Positions 55,672 through 64,000 of a DNA stretch of 64,000 bases are shown here, in pieces; positions within the stretch are counted from its first letter, which is position 1, and each line of letters opens with the position of its first letter. Made by a program: the position numbers and the translations under genes. The stretch comes from Cystobasidiopsis lactophilus (lineage: Eukaryota > Basidiomycota > Agaricostilbomycetes > Agaricostilbales > Chionosphaeraceae): assembly GCA_001599975.1 (NCBI GenBank), contig BCIO01000001.1:3841631-3905630 (forward strand), written 5' to 3'. Below the pieces are notes generated by a model. The model had not been told where the DNA came from and did no database searches. It saw nothing but the letters and a program-made list of their open reading frames with translations.

Positions 55672-57991
55672 ATGGCAATCGAGCAATCCACTTCGAGGCC
55701 AGCAGCGGCCAGGCTCAACAAGCTGGCTGACCCAGCGACGATATCCGCGCTCGAGACTTTGGCCGGCGAGGAGCTGCTGCCACGCATTGGCGCCGACTTT
55801 GCGAGTGGCTACAACTCGGCGTCTGCAGGCAGCTATGTACGCGCGGCTGTGGACGACCGGATCAGGCAGGGAGCGCTCGCCTTCTTGCAGGCGTTTGGGC
55901 AGGTGAACGCGGTGTGTTTGGATTCGTTTGCTCTCCCATTTGTCGAGCGCCTGTCTCATGTCCTGCTTGCTATAGCAACTGGACCAGCTGCAATCGCACC
56001 TGGTCGCTATGAAGGATTCTTGCGACGACATTGCCAGTAAACTGGACTCTGCCCAAGTCGGCACCCGCCTACTCCTCCAACACGCGGACGGCCTCAGGCA
56101 GCAGAAGTATGCTTCGTCCCTCTTCTAATTCAATGTATCTCATAGTGAATCCGCACAGGTCTGCCACTACCATCAAGCAATCTGTCGCCGCCGCCTTCCT
56201 GGCTCGCTTCACTCTGTCACCCGAAGAGGCCCAGGCCCTCGTCTCGCCCTCTGCGCCCGTTGGACCGACCCTGTTTGCAGCGGTGGACAAGGTCAAGCGG
56301 ATCAGGGAAGACTGCCAGGTCTTGTTGGCTTCGGCCGAAACAAGTTCAGACCAAGAGGAGGACCGCACGAAAGCCGGCCTCGACATTATGCAGTCCACCT
56401 CCTCCCAGCTCGACCACGCCTACCTCAAGATGCACAAGTGGGCGTCCTTTCAAGTGCGGGGGTTCACCAAGGCGGAGGTCGAAGTGCCGCCGATCTTGCG
56501 GGAGGTCATGCAGCGGCTCAAGCAGAGGGAAGACCTGCTGAAAGAGGTCGTTGACTTGGTCGCCTCGGCTCGCTCTTCCGCCATCCTAGCCCACTTTATT
56601 GAGGCGCTCACCAGGGGCGGCCCATCCGGCTTGCCGCGGCCCATCGAGCTTCATGCCCACGACCCCATCCGCTATGTCGGCGACATGCTGGCTTGGGTTC
56701 ATCAGACTATGGCCACCGAGCGCGAGTTTTTGGAGGGCCTCTTCAACGTGAAAGAAGACAAGCGGTTTCCCGGCTCGGTGCGGCCAGAGCCAGAGCCGGA
56801 AGCGGACAAGCAGGCCGACGAGCTCGCCGTGCGCGCTTTGATGGACAAGAATCTCGAAGGCTGCGGGCGGCCGCTCAAGATGCGGATACAGCAGACCATC
56901 CGGTCGCAGGAGGGCAGCCTGCTCGCCTACAAGATTGCCAACCTGGTCTCCTTCTACAACTTTACGATCGAGCGGACCATCGGCAAGGATGCGCTCATGT
57001 CCAAAGTGCTGCTGGAAATCGTCGGGCTGGCCACGGAAGCCTTCTATGCGACCTTGGACGCTGCAGGCAGATCCCTCCTCCGATTCGTGCAACCCGCGCC
57101 AGTCGACCTCTCGCCTCCTCTTCCGCTTCGAGAAACCCTGGCAACGCTGCGGGAGATCATGGACGTCTACCACGGCGCCTTGGGCGACCGGAGCGACTCG
57201 GCCCACCTCTTGCCTTTCGACGAAGTGCTGGCGCGGTCTTTGGACCCGGCCATTGAGATGTGCGAGCGCATGAGCGAAGCAAGACCGAAAGAATGGGATC
57301 GCTCGGTATTCATGCTGAACTGCCTCTCCTTCACCAAGGCATGTCTCGTCCCATTCATAGTAAAGCACGAGCCTAATTAACCTTATTCTTCCAACAGTCC
57401 GTCTTGGAGCCTTTTGCCGAGTTTACTGCAGCTAGGATTGCCGACCTCCAAAAGCATGTCGACTCCAGATTCGTCAATCTGGTTTCGGAGCACGTCTGTT
57501 TTATCTCTTTTGCCCAGCTAGCTGAACTAGCGAACTGAAGGCCTGTCGCACTCAGTACCAATCCCTCTTGAAAGAGTCAGGGCTAGAACCTATCGTGGCA
57601 GCTATGGACTCGCGGACGGATGTGGTGCGTTTTGCCACGCTCCAGGCCCCCGACCGAACCCTGACCCGAAGACTCCCAGACTCCTCTGGCCCGCATAACG
57701 ACAGCCTCACCTGCAGCTCTATCAGCAGCCCTACGGCAATTTGACACCTTTCTCACGTCGTCGCTTCTCTCCACCTCGCCGCGCTTGGCTTTGGTATCTT
57801 CCACACGACAGGCAGCTGAGATTCAACACCAAGCGCTGGTGCAATTGAGCAAGGCCTACGATCTGGTGCACGACGCGGTCATGAATGGCAAGGAAGGTTA
57901 CGAGTTTGGTGTGACGCGGATCAGGCGGACCAAGGATGAGGTTAGAACGCTTTTCGGGTTCAGTGCGGAGGAGACTGAGGCGAGCGCGTGA
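55672..57991 (+). CDS. COG6: Conserved oligomeric Golgi complex subunit 6
   Basis: Tethering-complex subunit for retrograde traffic within the Golgi. Starts MAIEQSTSRPAAARLNKLAD. Then helical blocks: QLDQLQSHLVAMKDSCDDIA (coiled coil), LLARFTLSPEEAQAL-type segment, LDHAYLKMHKWASFQVRGFT, DPIRYVGDMLAWVHQTMATE (the best COG6 marker), YKIANLVSFYNFTIERTIGK, and SVFMLNCLSFTK joined to SVLEPFAEFTAARI. The last exon ends TLFGFSAEETEASA. Seven or so exons, all in order. The stop lies 108 bp from that of the histidine kinase. Confidence 0.93.
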
Positions 57992-58099
57992 GATAACATT
58001 GTGGCTGCTTTAGTTGCATTTGAGAAATGATCGAATGTGATATGGACTTTATACATGCTTGTCGTAGGGATACATGGTAAATGGTACATCGTGGGGGGT

Positions 58100-61000
58100 C
58101 TAAATGGCCTGCTGCGCTCGCAGCTGAGCTTCTACGCGCTCGACAACAGCGCCGACTTCCTTCAACGGGCTGGTTCCTTTAACCCACCAAAGGTCAAAGG
58201 GACCCAGCGCAGAAGCCTCATCTTTGGATGACTGCGAGAGGCCGGTCAAAGCGACGATAAATGAGGGCGACCAGCTTTGCTCCGTTTCAAACTGGCGCAT
58301 GAGCTTGGCCGACTCGGAGCCGTCCATGACTGGCATACTGATGTCGGTCAAGACGAGATGTGGTTGTTTCGTTTTGAAGATTTCCAAAGCTTGAAGCCCA
58401 TCTTCAGCTTCGTCATAGGCGTAACCTTTTTTGGTGAGATATAGAGTGAGGAGGCGTCGAGAGATGGCATTGTCGTCAGCGACGAGAATCCGAAGGGTGG
58501 CATTGGCGGCTTCAGACTTGTGATCGATATCAAACGATTGCCGCAGTGGGCTTCGGGCAGGTCCCTGGGTGGAATCCGCCTCGATTGGTGGGCTGGAGCG
58601 GGGCGTGCGGGCTGGCGAGGCTGACAGGGATGGCGATCCTCGCCTCGATTCGGCAACACTGATATCGCGAGCGAGCTTGAAAAGCCGCATGGGCGTGGAA
58701 GGTCCCTCGCTCAGGAGGGGCCGCGGCTGGGCGAAGCGGACGGGAATGCTGACCCGCACGTCCGTCCCTTGGCGCAGCTGCGACGAGACTGCGATGTCGC
58801 CAGAGAGTTTACGGACCAGCGTCTGAACGATGTTCATGCCAAGTCCCGCTCCAGGACTGGGGAAATCATGAGATCTGGGAGCTCTTTTGACCAATAGCAC
58901 AAAGAGAACGTACTTGAACTGCGACTCTTGCGAAAAAGGTGTGAAGAGATTCTTTTGGAACTCCTCTGACATGCCCACGCCGGTGTCTCGAACCGCAAGC
59001 TGCACAAGAGTGAACCCCTTGCGCGCGAGCTTAGATGGCGTGTCCATCTGGCGGAGCGATAGGACAATGGATCCCTCCTTGGTGTATTTGAGCGAGTTGG
59101 ACATGAGGTTGAGGACTATCCGTCGGAGCGAAGACGCCTCGATGCCCAGCACCTTCCAGCTCTCCCACGGTTCTTCGATCACCGTGCTGACCTGAGGCAG
59201 CATGACCTTGTCGCCGCCCACTTGATGCATCTTCGCAATCCGGCTGTAGGCAAGGTCCATCGTCTCCGCCAAGAGAGAGCACAAATCGGTAGCTGACGCG
59301 TCGGACGGTGGCTGGCGCTGATCGCCGATCTCGTCTGCCACGCTGATTTCCTGGTTGGTGTTCTGCATTTTGCCAAAACTGTGGAATCACAGTGTCAGCG
59401 ACATGACTTCTAGCTCAAGATGACGACGAACTCGAGGATGTCGTTGAGGATGTCCCGGAGGTTCGTGCCGCACACCTCCGCTGTGTCCAACATGGGCGCG
59501 ATCTCAGCGATCTCCTGTGGCGACAGCATCTCTCGGATAAGTTCGAGCTGGGAAAGGAGACCGTGCAAAGGCGTCCGCACTGTCTCAATCGCGTCAATAA
59601 TGCCCAAGGCAGAGCTTTGATAGGCGAACGGCTTACGTTCGTGCGAAACCGAGCTGACAAACTGAGTCTTGAGCTTGTCGGACTCGACCATTCGCTGGCC
59701 CATGATTTTGGAGTGAATAGTGACCGATACGTTGTTGAAGAAGCTGTAGTCGTCTCGCTCGAATCGGTGATGATTCGCAGAGGACGAAGCCAAAAGGACC
59801 AAGTCTGGCCGATGAAGCGTGAACAGCGGCACGCAAAGATGGGCGTGGGTGGAAGGCGGGAACAATTGGGCGAGCGAGCCTTTGGGCACGCCATTGAAAG
59901 AAACTGACTCGGAGTTCCACGCTTTCAAGTAGCATGCCACGGCGCTTAGAACTGCGGGCGAATCGTAGTTCGGGGTGGCCGGGATGCCCGGGGTGCGGGA
60001 AGAGGCTAGAACAGAGATGTGGCCGAGCTCCTCCTTTTGAGGGAGAGGTCGATCTAGCCAAGACTGGGCCGACTCGAGCGCCTCCGGTGTGCTGACTCCG
60101 CGATTCCAAACGGTATCAAAAGCAGATAGATCCAAGATGCTGACATAGGCGGCACCAAGAAGCTTTTGGACGCCAGACGCGACACTTTGCAGATCGAGCT
60201 GGGCAGACGGCGCCAACAGCGAAGCGAGAAAGGCCTCCCTCTCGAAGTGCTTCTTGCGCTGCTCGCGGGCCCAGTGCATGACAATCTGGTCCTTGACGAG
60301 CTTGCTGACGTTCTGAAGAAAGAGACGTCCCTCGGGTGACATGGTGGCCGGGTCGTCGTCGTGAACGCAAAGGGTGCACGTCGGCACACCATCTTTGCTA
60401 TGGGCTTCTGGCTCCAATGCAATAGGCTGGCCGTAATCTGTCGCCAAACCGGGTCAGCGAGCCCATGTCAGCCTGTCTTAAACAACTTACAATAGACTGG
60501 GAGGTTCTTCATATTTTGGAATCGCCAATCGCGCCTTACATCCGAGATCTCGAGAGGCTCTGTCGTGTTGCGGGCGATGGCATGTGCGCACTATGTCGGC
60601 AACGCTAAGTCGCGAATCCCCAAAGTTTTTGGCTGAGAAAAGGCACATACTAAATTGTCCCGCCTGGGAAGGAGAGTTCCGCTTGGGTAAGCCGGCGAGT
60701 CAACGCTGGCAATGACCTTTGCGTCCATCTCTCCGACGATTGACAAGACTGTTGGAGACGATTTCAGGGTTGGAAAAAGTTACGGCGTTCGTCGCACTCA
60801 CACACTGGCTTCTTGAAAAAAGTATGAGCGAGCTGGAGGACGTTTTCGAGGGCGCTCCATGTCGTGGGGTCATTGAGATTGTAACGGTGAATCGCCTTTT
60901 CGCGGGCGTCGGCGAAGACAGAGTTTTGCGGCAGCGCGATGAAGCCGTGGGTTTCGAAGAACCCCCGCTCGGCGCTGGGCATCTTGATCATCGGCGGCCG

Positions 61001-61180
61001 GCTTGGGCCAGGCTTTGTTGATGCGTTGTCCATGGCGGAGGACGCATTGCGCAAGAGCTGTGGCCGTTGGGAGGAAGAAGAGTTTTTGGACGGCGACGTC
61101 GTGGCAGCCGGCACCGGCGTCCCTTCAGGGCTGAACGACAGGCGTTGATGGGTGTAAGGCTCCTCCATTTCGGTGGCCAT
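58100..61180 (-). CDS. GAF-domain hybrid histidine kinase
   Basis: Cytosolic fungal sensor. A Ser/Pro-rich N-terminus leads into a GAF-like domain (REKAIHRYNLNDPTTWSALE, HAIARNTTEPLEISDVRRDW, FQNMKNLPVYYGQPIALE). The H-box is restored by an intron: SSVSHELRTPLHGLLSQLEL, with the phospho-His. The ATPase part shows LRRIVLNLMSNSLKYTKEG (N box), RDTGVGMSEEF (G1), LFTPFSQES (F) and GAGLGMNIVQTLVRKLSGDI (G2). The receiver has ILVADDNAISRRLL and VLTDISMPVMDG with the phospho-Asp; its conserved lysine is in WVKGT, where KP is usual. Input signal unknown. No transmembrane segment seen. Confidence 0.9.
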
Positions 61181-61679
61181 CTTCCGATGGTGTTTGCGCT
61201 TCACTCAGCCCGGATCGATGATCCAAAGCAATAGGAGCCGTCTAGCTTTCAAGGGAGCAAAGCTGGTGGCGGAAATTTCGCCGCGCTGGCGCTTGAGCTC
61301 CTTTTGCTTGTTGGTTGCTTGCTGCTTGGTGGACTGTCACGAAGAGTGATGAGAACCATTTGGAAGGATCGGCCCCTCTCCTGCCCCTTCACCAAAGCAA
61401 CGAGGCCCAGAAGGACTTGGGGAACGGAAAATGAGAAGGAGCCGCGCTCGCGGCCTTGAGGTCGAAGGCCCAGAGCCCGGGTCGGTGGTCCCCCAAAGTT
61501 CGCGTCCTCTTTTTTAGGCAGAGCCTTGCGTTAGGCGTTGACCGTTGCGCAAGAAAGCAACGTTATGCAGAGCCAGAACACCAGAACCGGTCGGGCATAA
61601 GCCAAAAGCAAAAGGGCATCTGGAAAACCCGTAGCTAATAGTTTGATGACATGTGAGCACTGAAGGGCAAGCAGCATCA
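61181..61679. other. Intergenic region, no gene seen
   Basis: About 500 bases between the histidine kinase start and the VanZ-like stop, both leftward. It should hold the kinase promoter. A partly self-complementary stretch GGCGGAAATTTCGCC lies near 61270, and TTGCTTG occurs several times near 61305-61330. Their meaning is unknown. Confidence 0.4.
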
Positions 61680-62672
61680 TTAGACCTTGGCTCGCGCGCC
61701 GCCCTCTGCATCGGAATCATCCTCTAAGAAGTCGTCGCCGCCAAAGGAGGACGAGTCGTCCCGCCACACGTCCTGCACTTTGGCCTTCTTGTGGAAGGGG
61801 CCGCCGCCCCTCGGACTCTCTGCCATCTCCGGGTGATCCCCTCCCAGCGCGGCCTCTTCGTCTTCTGCTTCTGACTCGAGATCGTCCAGCGGTTGATAGA
61901 GCTCCTGGTGGAGAGATAGGGTTTTGGAGAACAGATAAGCTCGGGTTGCGCCCGAAAACGGACGAGGGGGGCTCACAGCAAGCTCTTTCCGCCGCCGCCT
62001 TCGGATCGCGATGGTTCTTGAGACGAACAAGCCCAAGCAGGAGCCTATTAAGTTGGCCACGACGTCGCCGAGCTGGAAGGTCTTGTAGGGCAGGAGGGAC
62101 TGGAAGAATTCGGAGAGGATGTCGCCACCTGCACACTAGCCGTCAGATCACATGCGCAGGACATAGCAGAGGGATGCAGACACGCACCGAAGAAGCAGAC
62201 GAGGACGGTGAGCCCTTCTGGGAAGTAGCGCCAGAACCAATGCCGCCTCGACTCCTCGTCGACCTCGAATATGAAGTAGAACAAGCCAGTGGCCAAGCTG
62301 AGGCCGACGAAGTCTGCAAAGCAAGACACCGAGGCGCGCCACAGTCAACACTTGGGTCTCACCCCTAAACAGGACACATCAAAAGGGGAGCATTAATTTA
62401 CGCTGGATCTTGTCGTTCAGCTTGAGGTGGGAGGACAGGGTGGGGTGCACGCCCAGCGTGGCCAGCAGGAGCATGGTCAAGAAGGTGAGCGCGAGGAAGA
62501 TGGGGCGGAACTTGAGTGGCAAAGCCCAGCTCTTGGCCAGGTTCGAGGTGGGCGCTGGAATGCGGTAACTTTGGAGCAGGAAGCGCTCGAGCTTGCGCTT
62601 GAACCGGTACAGCTGTGACCGCTGGCGCGCTGTTGGCTTGGGCTGAGGCCGGTCTCTGAGTTTGAGCGGCAT
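61680..62672 (-). CDS. VanZ-like membrane protein
   Basis: Three or four exons. A basic N-terminus (MPLKLRDRPQPKPTARQRSQ) precedes helix 1 (RPIFLALTFLTMLLLATLGV). The VanZ signature NDKIQHFVGLSLATGLFYFI forms across an intron; DK..HF is typical. Then EGLTVLVCFFGGG and GDILSEFFQSLLPYKTFQLG, followed by DVVANLIGSCLGLFVSRTIA. The C-terminal tail is acidic and serine-rich (LDDLESEAEDEEAALGGDHP). Fungal VanZ-like proteins have no firm function. Head-to-head with the heme oxygenase gene, with 107 bp between start codons. An ATG at 62729 is an alternative start. Confidence 0.8.
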
Positions 62673-62779
62673 CTCGTCGTCGTGGCAGCGGACCCACAAG
62701 GTCGGCGTCTTTCGACTTGCGCAATTCACGCTCGCACGCTCTTGGTCCCGGCGGCCACCCCTCCTGTCTTTTATCGATC

Positions 62780-64000
62780 ATGGCAGCAGTCGACTTGAGC
62801 CTGCCGCTGTCCAAGGCGCTGAGAGCAGGCGGCGCTGAAGCGCACGAACGAGTGCAGAAGGATCCTTGCGTCGAGTTCGTTTGTTCCTCTTGAGCCTCTC
62901 TTGGCGGCGATGGCCTTCTGGAACGCGAAGCTGATTGCCTGTGCTTTAGTGCCCTCATCACTGGTCTCCTACGTGAGCTTGGCCTGGCGGATCGACGCTA
63001 TTTAAGCCTGGCACTGGAGCTGACCCTTTGTTTGGAAAACAAATTGCAGCCCGCGAGACCCACATTCAGTACCTGGTCTGCCTGTACTACGTCTATTCAG
63101 CTCTGGAGGCCGAGCTGGACCGGCACGCCTCGCATCCGCTGCTTTGCTACACCTACGACCCCTCCAGCTTGGCCAGGGCGCCACAGCTCGACGCCGACAT
63201 TTGCCACTTCCTCAACCTCCCTCCCGGCTCCGATTGGCAGCACCACCCAGTCGCCACCTCCCTCAACCCTTATACTGTCGATGCCCTGGACGCCTACGTC
63301 TCGCGAGTGAAAGGCTTGGCCGGCCAATCAGCTGACGAGCACGACATCGCGCCCGATGATTCGCTCGTCTACCTCCCGGCCGCCAGCCCGACCCCAGAGC
63401 TGCTCATGGCACACTCTTACGTTCGATACATGGGGGATCTATCCGGCGGCCAGTTCATCAAGAACTCGGTGGCGGCCGCGTATGGCTTGCCCCTCGACTC
63501 GGTGGACGGCCAGCGCTTTTACTTCTTTGGCCAAGACTCGACCGTCGTCGAGCTCAAGGCTCTCAAAGCTGCCTTCAGAGAGGGCTTGGATAAGGCGGGC
63601 TTGGGCATGGACTTGCAGACCAAATGTGAGCGTCCTCGCTCCGGAGTCGCCGCCAGCGTCTGACTTGCCTTTGCCATTCAGCTAAAGTCCTGCAAGAAGC
63701 CAATCATGCTTTTGAGCTCAACATCCGCCTCTTCTCGTCCTTTGCACAGACCTTACGCCGCCCTTCCAGTCTGTCCAGCTCGTCATCCTACTCCGCCGAC
63801 GTCTCTTTCCTTTCCACCGATAGCTCACCCGATTCATCACTTGTTTCCACGCCCAACATCTCCGCCGTCGACCTCGCCAACCCACTCCTTGATCAAGCTT
63901 CCAAGCCATCGGGCTCCGCTTTCGCCACCCCGTTGTACCAGCTCGCGCTCCTCATTCTTATTGCTGCCGTCGTTCTCGGTCTCAGGCAGACCGCTTTGTT
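62780..64000 (+). CDS. HMX1: Heme oxygenase, tail-anchored, cut by the window end
   Basis: Breaks heme to biliverdin, CO and iron at the ER. Starts MAAVDLSLPLSKALRAGGAE with AHERVQ (the proximal His region), then an intron of uncertain borders. It continues FGKQIAARETHIQYLVCLYY, VYSALEAELDRH, and the distal-helix signature YVRYMGDLSGGQFIKNSVAA. The next exon holds ANHAFELNIRLFSSFAQTL. A serine-rich linker leads to a C-terminal hydrophobic helix (LYQLALLILIAAVVLGLRQT), a tail anchor. The stop codon lies beyond base 64000. The exon between about 62850 and 63040 could not be settled. Confidence 0.9.

Noticed and set aside
56586-57368. 260-codon frame antisense to COG6
   Set aside because: COG6 motifs are on the + strand; the antisense frame is compositional.
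28428-57991. Golgi gene cluster (SED5, COG6, with ARMH3-like)
   Set aside because: The genes are scattered, on both strands, among unrelated genes; chance grouping is the simpler view.
1-64000. Transposons, retroelements, viral relics, CRISPR arrays, tRNA or rRNA genes
   Set aside because: I looked for reverse transcriptase, integrase or transposase motifs, terminal repeats, spaced repeats and tRNA T-loops and saw none; a tRNAscan or repeat search would be needed to be certain.

Overview
This window is nuclear DNA of a fungus, most likely a basidiomycete yeast and perhaps Pucciniomycotina. The lineage is an inference from gene content and gene structure, not from a marker gene. The signs are Rsm22, Utp25, Nop6, Ies1, Atg9 and Hmx1-type genes, a fungal GAF hybrid histidine kinase and a fungal AAA ATPase, all cut by many introns of about 40-65 nt. 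Gene density is very high: about 33 genes or gene candidates in 64 kb, most spaced 30-300 bp apart. I saw no mobile element, viral relic, CRISPR array, rRNA or tRNA.

Layout. 0-7.5 kb: the tail of an unknown gene, RSM22 (mitoribosome), an RRM protein, UTP25 (rRNA processing), a C2H2 protein and FRA10AC1 (spliceosome-associated). 7.9-12.3 kb: RPN5 (proteasome lid) and an ARMH3-like armadillo protein, head to head. 12.4-20.4 kb: a multi-pass membrane protein fused to a WSCD-like sulfotransferase, INO80 subunit IES1, a DHA1 transporter, a small membrane protein and SF3B5. 20.4-28 kb: a NOP6-like protein, a CCCH zinc-finger protein and a large disordered protein. 28.4-35.2 kb: SED5, a tail-anchored coiled-coil protein and the FG nucleoporin NUP57. 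35.5-43.7 kb: PAPS reductase, glutaryl-CoA dehydrogenase, a secreted GPI-anchored PEBP protein and a DUF7025-type AAA ATPase. 44-50 kb: a second MFS transporter, an NGL2-like nuclease and a divergent pepsin-like protein. 50-64 kb: ATG9, a protein kinase, COG6, a hybrid histidine kinase, a VanZ-like protein and a heme oxygenase cut by the window edge.

The genes form no pathway cluster. Several act at the Golgi or early secretory pathway (SED5, COG6, ARMH3-like, probably the sulfotransferase), but they are scattered and need not be linked. No wholly new system stands out. The best leads are a strong use of GTGCG 5' splice sites, an 8-nt microexon carrying the catalytic base of glutaryl-CoA dehydrogenase, the transmembrane-sulfotransferase fusion, a pepsin-like protein with both active-site triads altered, a GPI-anchored PEBP protein, and an intron that splits the SED5 membrane anchor.

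Spans run from start codon to stop codon and include introns. Splice sites were read by eye from reading frame, GT-AG borders and family conservation.
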